Assembly: GCF_039536245.1 (NCBI RefSeq)
Contig: NZ_BAAAYN010000009.1
Span: forward strand, 1 to 64,000
Direction: 5' to 3'
Length of the DNA: 64,000 nt
DNA from: Cryptosporangium minutisporangium
Lineage (GTDB): Bacteria; Actinomycetota; Actinomycetes; Mycobacteriales; Cryptosporangiaceae
The position numbers and the translations under genes were made by a program. The notes beneath the pieces were generated by a model. It had not been told where the DNA came from and made no database searches. It saw nothing but the letters and a program-made list of their open reading frames with translations. Below are positions 1 through 7,620 of this stretch, one piece after another (position 1 is the stretch's first letter; each line of letters opens with the position of its first letter).

Positions 1-204
1 CTGCGCGTTGGCTTCTCGGCAATCCGGTGGCGGTGGTCGGGGCGCGCGCCTGAACCTTCCGATCGTTCGACCCGTGACTGATGCGGGGCAGGACTACGAT
101 CCGCTTCATTGCGTGTGCGGAGCGTCTCGTTTCGGCCCCACCTGGGGTCCGCGCCGCTACGGTGATGGGCCGATCACCGTACGCCACTCCCGGGGGAGGC
201 GTTG
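1..204. other. Left-edge region upstream of the first whole gene
   Basis: No gene can be supported here. A reading frame open from base 1 stops at 79-81 and could be the tail of a gene that begins outside the window, but the 26 residues are not recognisable. A purine-rich GGGGGAGG at 192-199 lies just before the ATG at 205 and is the ribosome binding site of the next gene. Confidence 0.3.
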
Positions 205-507
205 ATGGGTACGCGGGTCAATCCCGTCGCTCTGCTCACGGCGGCGGGTGTTGCCGGCCGGTTCGCAGACGTCGTCCGGCAGGAAGCGACGAGCCTCGAG
301 ACCGACACCGACGCTGCTGTCCGGGCGCTGCCGGGGTTTCGCACCAGGGAGGTGTTGGATCGGCTGCAGTTCGGCTGGGTCGATGCGTTGGGGCGTCATC
401 GGGACTATCTCGATCGTCTCGGTGATGCACTGTCCGGTGCGGCCCAGGGATACCTGCAGTCGGACGCGGAGACGGCGGCCTCCTTCACCGCCTTGGACCG
501 GTTCTAG
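205..507 (+). CDS. WXG100/ESX-like small helical protein with YxxxD motif
   Basis: A 100-residue, predicted all-helical protein with no signal peptide. It carries FGW near residue 57, at the place where a WxG turn sits in WXG100 proteins, and YLQSD near residue 85, matching the YxxxD/E export signal of type VII (ESX) substrates. The TTG at 202 was rejected in favour of ATG 205 because GGGGGAGG (192-199) is well spaced from it. The next gene starts four bases after the stop, so the two are surely cotranscribed, which suggests a partner or helper of the hydrolase. Family placement rests on size, motifs and context, not on strong sequence identity. Confidence 0.6.
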   Translation: MGTRVNPVALLTAAGVAGRFADVVRQEATSLETDTDAAVRALPGFRTREVLDRLQFGWVDALGRHRDYLDRLGDALSGAAQGYLQSDAETAASFTALDRF

Positions 508-511
508 CCCG

Positions 512-2266
512 ATGGTCGAGCTGGATGACCTGCGCGATGCCCGTCTGTCCGCGGTCGAGTCGACGGGTGCTGCCTGGCGGAAGCTCGCTGTACGTTTCAA
601 GGTGGTGGAGGACGACGCGGTCAGCGACTTGATCGGTCCGCTGCACCACCACTCGCGCTGGGAGGGGACTGCGGCGCAGGCGGCTTACCGCCATCTCGAC
701 GGCGTCAACGAGGGCTTTGGTCTGCTGGCCGAGCAGGCGCGGGCGGTCGGCGCGCTGATCGATGCGGCAGCGTCGCGCTTCGCGACCCTTCAACGGCAAC
801 TGGACGACCTCGAGCAGGAGGCCCGCGCGGCCGGAGCGCGTGTCCGCGCCGACGGGAGCGTCGAGCCGCCCTACCTGACCGCTACGGAGTCGGCCGATGA
901 CCTGTCGGCCCTGGCCGCGGCGCGCCGGAACAACGAGACCGCCCAGGCTTTCGCCGACCGGGTCGCGGCTGTCCTGGCCGAAGCGACTCGGCTCGACGAG
1001 GAGTACGCCTCCGCGCTCACCCGGTACATCCATCCGCCCAGCGGGGTGATGAGCCCGTCCGAGGTGCTCAACGCCGCCCGGGATGCGAAGGACAACGCGA
1101 AGCTGCTGGGCGCGGACAAGTCGACGATCCCGGAGGGCAAGTCCGCGTGGACGATCAACGAATGGTGGCAGGGTCTGACGGCCGACCAGCGACAGGCCTA
1201 TCTGACCGCCTACCCCGCCGAGCTCGGACGGCTCAACGGCATCCCGGCGGTCGACCGCAACGCCGCGAACCGGGCTCAGCTGCACCGGCACTTGGCCGAG
1301 GTCGAGCAGAAGGCCACCGAGTTCGGGTCCGCCACCGATCAAGGGTGGCGTGACCGGGTCGCTCATGACCGCCGGACCACCGAGAGGCTCCTCCAGCGGC
1401 TCGAAGAGTCCGAGTACGGAACCGAGGACACGCCCGTTCCGCTCTACCTGCTGGGGTATGCGCCGGGTGCGGTGGGGAATCCGGACGCGGGCCGGGCGAT
1501 CGTCGCGGTGGGTAACCCCGACACCGCCACCCACGTCACGACGTTCGTGCCGGGTGTCGCCACCGATATGGACGACGTACCGGGCCTCATGCTCAACCGT
1601 GCCATTCCGCTCCAGGTAGAAGCGGACTCCCTCACGCCCAGCGTTCCCGGTGACGTCTCGGTGATCGCGTGGCTGGACTACGACGCGCCGGAGAACTTCC
1701 AGCCCTGGAAGCCGGGTGGAGAAGGCAACCTGTCGCTCGCGGGCCATGAGCGCGCCGATCAGGGCGCGGCCCGGCTCGACGCGTTCCTCAACGGCCTGCA
1801 CGCCACGCACCAGGGGGAGGGCCACTACACCGCTCTGGGGCACAGCTACGGATCCACGGTCGTGGGCACCGCCGCCAGCTCCGGGGACGGCCTGGCCGTC
1901 GACGACATCATCGCCGCTGGCAGCCCCGGCATGCGCGTCGCCGAAGCCGGTGACCTCAATCTCGACCGGAACCATGTTTGGGCCGGAGCCGCACCCGACG
2001 ACCCCATCGTCAACTGGACCGCGGACTCCGCCCACGGCGTGTCACCGGCCAATCCGGAGTTCGGCGCCAACCGGTTTCACGTCGACACCCACGGCCACGG
2101 GAACTACTGGATGGAGGGTTCCACCAGCCTGCGGAACCAAGCCGCTGTCGTCACCGGCCAGTACGACCTCCTGCAGCAGACGCCAGGCGCGCTGGACCAC
2201 ACCTCCGACGAGGGCTGGAATTACCGGCAGGCACGAATTCGCGGCGAATCGGTGGACCCACCATGA
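512..2266 (+). CDS. WXG-domain and DUF1023 alpha/beta-hydrolase protein
   Basis: 584 residues. The first ~110 are helical and contain W50-E51-G52 followed by an alanine-rich helix, as in WXG/ESX proteins. A helical linker follows. The C-terminal ~250 residues match the actinobacterial DUF1023 alpha/beta-hydrolase family, with the nucleophile elbow G-H-S-Y-G (Ser445) and a late His in HVDTHGHGNYW. ATG 512 was chosen because it follows the previous stop by four bases. Family knowledge suggests a serine esterase or lipase exported by a type VII system or acting at the envelope; the substrate is unknown. The stop overlaps the start of the lipoprotein gene (ATGA). Confidence 0.75.
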   Translation: MVELDDLRDARLSAVESTGAAWRKLAVRFKVVEDDAVSDLIGPLHHHSRWEGTAAQAAYRHLDGVNEGFGLLAEQARAVGALIDAAASRFATLQRQLDDLEQEARAAGARVRADGSVEPPYLTATESADDLSALAAARRNNETAQAFADRVAAVLAEATRLDEEYASALTRYIHPPSGVMSPSEVLNAARDAKDNAKLLGADKSTIPEGKSAWTINEWWQGLTADQRQAYLTAYPAELGRLNGIPAVDRNAANRAQLHRHLAEVEQKATEFGSATDQGWRDRVAHDRRTTERLLQRLEESEYGTEDTPVPLYLLGYAPGAVGNPDAGRAIVAVGNPDTATHVTTFVPGVATDMDDVPGLMLNRAIPLQVEADSLTPSVPGDVSVIAWLDYDAPENFQPWKPGGEGNLSLAGHERADQGAARLDAFLNGLHATHQGEGHYTALGHSYGSTVVGTAASSGDGLAVDDIIAAGSPGMRVAEAGDLNLDRNHVWAGAAPDDPIVNWTADSAHGVSPANPEFGANRFHVDTHGHGNYWMEGSTSLRNQAAVVTGQYDLLQQTPGALDHTSDEGWNYRQARIRGESVDPP

Positions 2267-2802
2267 CCCTGCTCCTCGAGCTTGCGACCCGGCGCCGACC
2301 TGCCCGTCCGTGGTGGGTCGTGATCGCGCTGAGCCTCGCCGCGGTGCTCGCGGCCTGTTCCCATTCCCCTGATCCGGCCGAGGAGCACCCCTTGCCCACG
2401 CGTGACCCCGCCGACGCCAGGGTGGCCATCGCCGCGCTCGCCGGCGAACTGCACCAGCAGATCGCGCCGACCGGAAAGTTCACCAAGGTCGGCGTCAGCG
2501 AAATCTGGTGTGAGGATCCGCAGGGCAACGCCTCGGAAGAGGGCCCGTACTCCATCCGCGGCGTCTACCAGGTGTTCCTCCCCGCCGACCAGCACCGCAG
2601 CGTCCTCACCCGGCTCGGCCAGGAATGGAAAGCTGCCGGGTGGACCGACGTCACCTACTCGACCTTCGGCGCCGAGGGCGTCAAGGCGAACCTGAAAGGC
2701 ACCCGTCCCAGCGACGAGGTCACCGTCACCCTCACCTCCGGCGACCCTCCGATCGCATTCGCGCTGGGGATCAGCACGCCCTGCTACGAACGACCCCAGT
2801 AG
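2263..2802 (+). CDS. Small secreted lipoprotein
   Basis: 179 residues. Arg-rich N-terminus, a hydrophobic segment (about residues 18-31) and a lipobox L-A-A-C, so a lipid-anchored extracytoplasmic protein is expected. The mature part has two further cysteines (in EIWCED and STPCYE) that may pair. It overlaps the hydrolase gene by ATGA and is therefore translationally coupled to it. No enzyme motif is visible. Many ESX-type toxin or hydrolase genes have a neighbouring lipoprotein serving as immunity or anchoring partner; that role is only an inference here. Confidence 0.7.
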   Translation: MTLLLELATRRRPARPWWVVIALSLAAVLAACSHSPDPAEEHPLPTRDPADARVAIAALAGELHQQIAPTGKFTKVGVSEIWCEDPQGNASEEGPYSIRGVYQVFLPADQHRSVLTRLGQEWKAAGWTDVTYSTFGAEGVKANLKGTRPSDEVTVTLTSGDPPIAFALGISTPCYERPQ

Positions 2803-2828
2803 GCCGGGCGCTGAGTCTCCGGCGGACG

Positions 2829-3059
2829 TCACGCCACCGGGCGGCGCCGCCCGGCTTTGAACAGCGCCCACAGGGTCTCCAGCCCGCCGATGACCATCAG
2901 GATGATGCCCAGCTTCGAGGGGGTGAAGAGGACGACATGGTTGTCGGAGCCGAACAGCCACAGCACAAGACCGACCGCGAACGTGGCCAGGCCGCTGATC
3001 AACGTCTTCTTCTCGGTGAGCAGCGCGTTCCGGAGTCCACTGTGCTTCTGAGCGTCCAT
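2829..3059 (-). CDS. Small two-helix membrane protein (DUF5708-like)
   Basis: 76 residues with two hydrophobic segments (about 20-37 and 47-66) and a basic C-terminal tail, so a small inner-membrane hairpin protein. ATG at 3059 is used because the upstream extension is not protein-like. It converges on the lipoprotein gene with a 26-base gap. The sequence resembles the small DUF5708 membrane proteins of streptomycetes as I remember them, which cannot be confirmed here. Function unknown. Confidence 0.6.
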   Translation of the reverse strand: MDAQKHSGLRNALLTEKKTLISGLATFAVGLVLWLFGSDNHVVLFTPSKLGIILMVIGGLETLWALFKAGRRRPVA

Positions 3060-3179
3060 GCGTCTCACGGTAGGTGCCGCTCGGCGGTCGCACGTCCTGC
3101 GCGCTGACGAAGCCGGATTACATCTTTCGGAGCATGCCGCGAGGGCTCTGTCGCCGCTCGCCGGCGGGTGGTCGCGCGC

Positions 3180-3263
3180 GGTTGCCAACCTTCGGCCGAG
3201 ACCGGCGGGAAGGTTGACGCAACCGATTGGCTGCTATAGCTTCAATAGCAACCAGGTGGTTGC
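3180..3263 (+). promoter_or_regulatory. Three GGTTG/CAACC inverted repeats (operator array)
   Basis: Three inverted repeats of one pentamer occur in 84 bases: GGTTGcCAACC (3180-3190), GGTTGacgCAACC (3213-3225) and GCAACCaggtGGTTGC (3248-3263), with centres about 34-37 bp apart. In the last one the half-sites point outwards. A possible promoter, TTGACG (3214-3219) and TATAGC (3235-3240), lies between the second and third sites, although its 15-base spacer is short. The array sits upstream of the membrane protein/DUF899 operon, so repression or cooperative control of that operon is likely. The binding protein is unknown. Confidence 0.55.
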
Positions 3264-3319
3264 AATATCTGCCAATCGACACCCCAGCGCGATCGGGCTC
3301 ACATCGAAGGGTCACCCCC

Positions 3320-3787
3320 ATGAGCACGCAGGCCGCTCTGACGTCCGACACCACTGGTCGCCCACGCCCGTGGCGAGCCAGGATCACGGCGGGACTCCGT
3401 TTCGCCCGCCACTACCTGGAGATGGTGGCGGCCATGCTCGTCGGGATGGTCGTTCTGGGTTGGCTGGAGTCCCTACTGGCGTCGGCCATCGGCCACCCGC
3501 GTGCCCTGGACGGCGCGACGGTGTCGGCGTTGCTGATGGCCGCCAACATGTCGGTAGCGGTGGCCGCTTGGATGTCCGTGCGGCGTCACCGCCTCCCGCT
3601 CATCGGCGAAATGGTCGCCGGTATGAGCGTGGGTTTCGTGGCGCTGGTGCCGCTCTGGATGGGTGGGACCGGCCATCACCACGCGGCGACGATGGCCGGG
3701 CACGAGTGGATGTACCTCGGCATGCTCGTCGCCATGCTCGGCCGCAGGCAGTACTACTCCGATGAACAGGGGAATACTCATGGCTGA
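3320..3787 (+). CDS. Integral membrane protein, Met/His-rich (paralogue of 7193-7615)
   Basis: 155 residues from ATG 3320, preceded by GAAGGG (3306-3311). After a ~40-residue polar N-terminus it has the block RHYLEMVAAMLVGMVVLGW and then three or four further membrane helices, with a GTGHHHAATMAGH loop near the end. The same core pattern (LRF.RH..EM..AM..GM.VLG) is found in the protein at 7193-7615, so the two are paralogues on either side of a LuxR-ATPase gene. It overlaps the DUF899 gene by 8 bases. Family function is unknown; the Met and His content would suit metal handling, but this is inference. Confidence 0.65.
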   Translation: MSTQAALTSDTTGRPRPWRARITAGLRFARHYLEMVAAMLVGMVVLGWLESLLASAIGHPRALDGATVSALLMAANMSVAVAAWMSVRRHRLPLIGEMVAGMSVGFVALVPLWMGGTGHHHAATMAGHEWMYLGMLVAMLGRRQYYSDEQGNTHG

Positions 3788-4511
3788 CCAATCGATGCCC
3801 ACCGTCGTCGATCGAGCGACGTTCCAGTCCGAACTGGACCGTCTGCGGGTTCGGGAGAAGGCGCACACGCACGAAGGTGACGCGATCGCCGCGGCGCGGC
3901 GGCGGCTGCCGATGGTGGAGATCGACGCCACCATCGAGGTCATCGGCCCTTCCGGACCGATCCCGTTCCTGGACGTCTTCGAAGGCCGGAAGCAGCTGAT
4001 CGGGTACTTCCATGCCTGGTGGCCCGGCCGCCCGGCCGCGGAGCAGTGCGAGGGGTGCACGTTCTTCAACAGCCAGGTCCGCGAGCTGTCCTACGTCCAC
4101 TCCCGGGACATCACGTACGCGACGCTCTGCAAGGGCCCGTACGAGGAGAGCATCCGCTACCGGGACTTCCTCGGCTTGGACATGCCGTGGTACTCCGTCG
4201 AGAAGACGGCGCCGCAACTCCTGGAGGGCCGCGACTGGCAACGCCACCACCTGGTCTGCTACGTCCGCGACGGCGAGCGAGTGTTCGAGACCTACTACAC
4301 CGGCGGTCGCGGCGTCGAGATCATGGCCCCCACCCACGGGCTCCTGGACATGACCGTCTACGGACGGCAGGAGACGTGGGAGGACTCTCCCGAAGGCTGG
4401 CCCCAGCCCTGGGGTGACGCGCAGAACCCCGAGGTCTGGCGAACGAACGGACGCCCCATCGTGCAGTGGGCCCGCCTGGCGGCCGGACATTCGGACGACC
4501 TCGGCACCTGA
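3780..4511 (+). CDS. DUF899 family thioredoxin-like protein
   Basis: 243 residues. DUF899 proteins have a thioredoxin-like fold; the expected core is present: AAARRRLPMVEID near residue 40, LIGYFHAWWPG near 73-83, a C-E-G-C pair (Cys90, Cys93), then the YATLCKGP block and VFETYYTGGRG. The start at 3780 follows AGGGG at 3768-3772; the in-frame ATG at 3762 lies before that site. It overlaps the upstream membrane-protein gene, implying one transcript. Members are described only as redox or dithiol-disulfide-isomerase-like proteins, so the substrate is unknown. Confidence 0.8.
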   Translation: MADQSMPTVVDRATFQSELDRLRVREKAHTHEGDAIAAARRRLPMVEIDATIEVIGPSGPIPFLDVFEGRKQLIGYFHAWWPGRPAAEQCEGCTFFNSQVRELSYVHSRDITYATLCKGPYEESIRYRDFLGLDMPWYSVEKTAPQLLEGRDWQRHHLVCYVRDGERVFETYYTGGRGVEIMAPTHGLLDMTVYGRQETWEDSPEGWPQPWGDAQNPEVWRTNGRPIVQWARLAAGHSDDLGT

Positions 4512-4518
4512 GCGTCGC

Positions 4519-4524
4519 TACGCT
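4519..4524 (+). promoter_or_regulatory. Putative -10 element for a leaderless transcript
   Basis: TACGCT fits the actinobacterial TANNNT -10 pattern and lies 8 bases before the ATG at 4533. No ribosome binding site is visible in that gap, which suggests that the LuxR-type gene is read from a leaderless mRNA. Confidence 0.4.
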
Positions 4525-4532
4525 GAACCGCC

Positions 4533-7130
4533 ATGGAAGGCTCCGGCCCGACACTCCGCCCGAACACGATGAGGGCGACCGTGGTCCGGCGCGCCCGCCT
4601 AGCCGAGCGGCTGGACCCGGGAGCCGGTCGCCGGCTCACCGTCGTCGCGGCTCCGGCCGGCTACGGGAAGACGACGCTGCTCGGCACGTGGGCCGGAACC
4701 CGGGAACGGGTCGGTTGGCTGACGCTGGACGAGCGCGACAACGACCCGACCCGGTTCCTGTCCTCGCTGATCGGTGCGTTGCGGCAGGGCTCCGGCGAGG
4801 GCGAACTGGGGCAGGGCGTGCTGGCCGCGCTCCGCTCGCCGGACGTCCGTCACCCGGACGCGCTGATCGGCGCGCTGGTCAACGAGCTCGCACGGCGGCC
4901 GAGCACGGTCGACGTCGTCCTCGACGACTACCACGTCATCACCGGCGACGCGGTGCACCGGGTATGCGCCTTCCTGGTCGAACGCGCGCCGGAGCAGTTG
5001 CACGTGGTTCTGTCCGGCCGGGTCGATCCACCGCTGCCGCTGGCCCGGTGGCGGGTCCGCAACGAGCTGGTCCGGCTGGGAGCTGCCGACCTGGCGTTCA
5101 CGGCGTCGGAAGCCGCGGCGTTCGTGCGGGACGTGATGCGGCTGGACCTGCCGCGGCCGGACCTGATGAGGCTGCACGAGAAGACCGAAGGCTGGGCTGC
5201 CGGTCTGCAGATCGCGGCGCTCTCGCTGCGCGGCTGCGCCAACTCCGCGGGGTTCGTCGAGTCGTTCTCCGGCCGGCACCGGGACGTCTTCGACTTCCTC
5301 GGTGAGGAGGTCCTCGACCGGCAGCCCGCCGACGCGCGGCGGTTCCTCGTCGAGACGTCGATCCTCGACCACCTGAGCGGACCGCTGTGCGACGCGGTCA
5401 CCGGCCGGTCCGACGGGCAGGAGACGCTGGAGCGGCTGGAGCGGGAGAACCTGTTCGTCGTCGCTCTGGACGACGAACGCCGGTGGTACCGGTACCACCA
5501 TCTCTTCGCGGACTTCCTGCGTGCCCGGCTGGGCCCCGAGCGCGGCGAACTCCACGTCCGCGCGTCCCGCTGGTGCGAGGCGAACGGCGCCCTGCCGGAC
5601 GCGATCGGACACGCGATCGCGGCGGCCGACCACGACCGCGCGGTCGACCTGATCCAGCGGGGCACGGACGACGCCTGGAGCCGCGGCGAGGTGCCGACCG
5701 TGCTCGGCTGGATCGAGGCGTTGCCCGCCGACGTGGTGCGCGATCAGCCCACGCTCGTGCTCCAGCAAGCGCTGGCCCTGGCGCTGACCGGGAAGCCGGA
5801 CCGGGCGGAGCGGCTCGCCGCGTCCGTCGGCTGCGAGGAATCCGTGCCGGCGGGGTTCTCGGCCGCCGTCCGGTCCTGGTGCGCCCGGCTCCGCGGCGAT
5901 CTGCCCTCCGCGATCGACCTCGCCCGGCAGGCGCTCGCACTCCTGCCCGCGGACCGGGGCGGGCTCCGCGTCTTCGCCGCGGACTCCTTGGGCGACGCAC
6001 TGTGGTCACTCGGCGATCTCCCGGCGGCGGAGACGGCCCTCGCCGACGCCGCCGCGATCGGCCGCGACGCCGGCCACGTCTACGGCACGCTCTCGGCGCT
6101 GACACTGCTCGCGCGGGTCCAGTCCGAGCGCGGACGGCTCGGCCGGGCACACGCCACGCTCCTGCGGGCCGAACGGTACGTACTGCAGCAGGACATGGAG
6201 GCGTCCTCGGCCACGGCGGCGATCCACCTGGGGCTGGCGGCGCTGCGGTACGAGCGTGACGATCTGGACGCCGCGGAGGAGGCGTTCCGCACGGGCGTCG
6301 AGTCGGCCGAGCGGACCGGGAACGTCACGGACCTGACCTGGGGTCTGGTCGGCCTCTCCCGGCTCGAACACGCCCGCCACCGAACCGACGCCGCGCTCGG
6401 CACCGCCGCACGGGCGGAGCGGGTCGCCCGGGACTACGGGGCGAACCCGGAGGCCGTGGTCGCCGCGGCCTGGATGGTGCGGCTCCGCCTGCGGCGCAGT
6501 GAACTCCCGGAGGCCGCGGCTGCCGAGCAGACCCTGGCCCGGCACACCGAGGCCGGAACGCCGGGCGCGGAGATCCCCGGCCGGCTGGCCACGGCGAGGC
6601 TGCTGCACGCCCGCGGGCGCTCCCGCGATGCATTGGACCAGCTGCGGCCGCTCCGCGACGCTGCCCAGACGGCCGACCGGGGCCGGGATCTCCTCGAGAT
6701 CCTGGTGTTGCAGGCGCTCGCGCACGCGCAGGCGTCGATGCCGGACGAGGCCGCCGCGACGCTGGCCGACGCGTTCGGGCGAGCGGCGCCGGAGCACTAC
6801 GTCCGGACGTTCGTCGACGAAGGCCCGGCGCTGGCCGCACTGCTCCCGCGGGTCCCGGGCTCCGAGGAACTCCGTGCCGCGTTCGCGCGTCAGGCCGCCC
6901 CACCGCAGGCGGCGCTCGTCGAGCCGATGACCGATCGGGAGTCGGACGTCCTGCGGTTGCTCGCGGTGGGCAAGAACAACCGGGAGATCGCGGCGGAGCT
7001 GTTCGTCAGCGTCGGCACCGTCAAGACGCACCTGAACAACCTGTACCGCAAGCTCGGCGCGCACAGCCGGACGCAGGCGGTCGCGCGGGCCAGGGCGCTG
7101 AATCTGCCGTCGATCTCTACCTTTCGGTAG
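4533..7130 (+). CDS. LuxR family regulator with MalT-like ATPase (LAL type)
   Basis: 865 residues. An N-terminal P-loop ATPase has Walker A A-P-A-G-Y-G-K-T-T (residues 40-48) and Walker B-like VDVVLDDYHVI. A long helical TPR-like sensor region follows. The C-terminal ~65 residues are a GerE/LuxR helix-turn-helix (LTxRE-like start MTDRESDVLRLLA, then REIAAELFVSVGTVKTHLNNLYRKL). This is the domain order of MalT-like STAND activators, which bind ATP and an inducer, oligomerise and activate promoters. It lies between two operons holding paralogous membrane proteins, so either may be its target. The start is supported by the candidate -10 at 4519, not by a ribosome site. Confidence 0.88.
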   Translation: MEGSGPTLRPNTMRATVVRRARLAERLDPGAGRRLTVVAAPAGYGKTTLLGTWAGTRERVGWLTLDERDNDPTRFLSSLIGALRQGSGEGELGQGVLAALRSPDVRHPDALIGALVNELARRPSTVDVVLDDYHVITGDAVHRVCAFLVERAPEQLHVVLSGRVDPPLPLARWRVRNELVRLGAADLAFTASEAAAFVRDVMRLDLPRPDLMRLHEKTEGWAAGLQIAALSLRGCANSAGFVESFSGRHRDVFDFLGEEVLDRQPADARRFLVETSILDHLSGPLCDAVTGRSDGQETLERLERENLFVVALDDERRWYRYHHLFADFLRARLGPERGELHVRASRWCEANGALPDAIGHAIAAADHDRAVDLIQRGTDDAWSRGEVPTVLGWIEALPADVVRDQPTLVLQQALALALTGKPDRAERLAASVGCEESVPAGFSAAVRSWCARLRGDLPSAIDLARQALALLPADRGGLRVFAADSLGDALWSLGDLPAAETALADAAAIGRDAGHVYGTLSALTLLARVQSERGRLGRAHATLLRAERYVLQQDMEASSATAAIHLGLAALRYERDDLDAAEEAFRTGVESAERTGNVTDLTWGLVGLSRLEHARHRTDAALGTAARAERVARDYGANPEAVVAAAWMVRLRLRRSELPEAAAAEQTLARHTEAGTPGAEIPGRLATARLLHARGRSRDALDQLRPLRDAAQTADRGRDLLEILVLQALAHAQASMPDEAAATLADAFGRAAPEHYVRTFVDEGPALAALLPRVPGSEELRAAFARQAAPPQAALVEPMTDRESDVLRLLAVGKNNREIAAELFVSVGTVKTHLNNLYRKLGAHSRTQAVARARALNLPSISTFR

Positions 7131-7160
7131 AGCCGTCGGGGGGACGCTGATCGATAGCTT

Positions 7161-7180
7161 CCTGGCGATCGTCCGCCAGG
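7161..7180 (+). promoter_or_regulatory. Hairpin overlapping the ribosome binding site of the 7193 gene
   Basis: CCTGGCG (7161-7167) and CGCCAGG (7174-7180) form a 7-bp stem. The right arm includes the first bases of the AGGAGGGAG ribosome binding site (7178-7186) of the GTG start at 7193. It may modulate translation, or partly end transcription from the regulator gene upstream; there is no U-run. Confidence 0.35.
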
Positions 7181-7192
7181 AGGGAGAACGAC

Positions 7193-7615
7193 GTGCTGCG
7201 GTTCCTGCGCCACCTCGTCGAGATGCTGCTCGCGATGGGTGTCGGCATGGCCGTCCTCGGGATCGGCCTGATGGTCGTCGGTGAGCCGCCCGGGTACGAG
7301 GGCCCGCTGGTCACCTACGGCGCCATGGGTGTCGCGATGGCGGTCCCGATGGTCGCGTGGATGCGCTACCGCGGCCACTCCTGGTCCGACGGCGGGCAGA
7401 TGACCGCGGCGATGCTCGTGCCGATGTTCGTCCTGGTGATTCCGGTCGTGCTGGACGTCGCCCCGGCCTGGCTCGCGGCCGAGGGCACGCTGATGGTGCT
7501 GACCCACGTGGCGATGGTCGGCGGCATGGTCGCGTACATGCTCGTCCGCCGTGACCAGTACACCCAGGGTCATCACCGGCACTCGGCGCCGCAGCCCGAC
7601 AGCGCCCTCGGCTGA
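7193..7615 (+). CDS. Met-rich four-helix membrane protein
   Basis: 140 residues, GTG start with a strong AGGAGGGAG ribosome site. About four membrane helices, unusually rich in methionine (for example EMLLAMGVGMAVLG and THVAMVGGMVAYM), and a His-containing tail QGHHRHSAPQ. It is a paralogue of the protein at 3320-3787. It heads a run of three genes ending in a multicopper oxidase (5- and -4-base spacings), so one operon is very likely. Methionine and histidine ligands facing a membrane channel would suit copper(I), but no characterised family can be named. Confidence 0.65.
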   Translation: MLRFLRHLVEMLLAMGVGMAVLGIGLMVVGEPPGYEGPLVTYGAMGVAMAVPMVAWMRYRGHSWSDGGQMTAAMLVPMFVLVIPVVLDVAPAWLAAEGTLMVLTHVAMVGGMVAYMLVRRDQYTQGHHRHSAPQPDSALG

Positions 7616-7620
7616 CGGGC

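Noticed and set aside
485-2035. Long open frame on the minus strand opposite the DUF1023 hydrolase gene
   Set aside because: It mirrors the high third-position GC of the plus-strand gene and has no recognisable domain; the same applies to other long antisense frames such as those over 4599-5768, 14753-16573 and 37004-38125.
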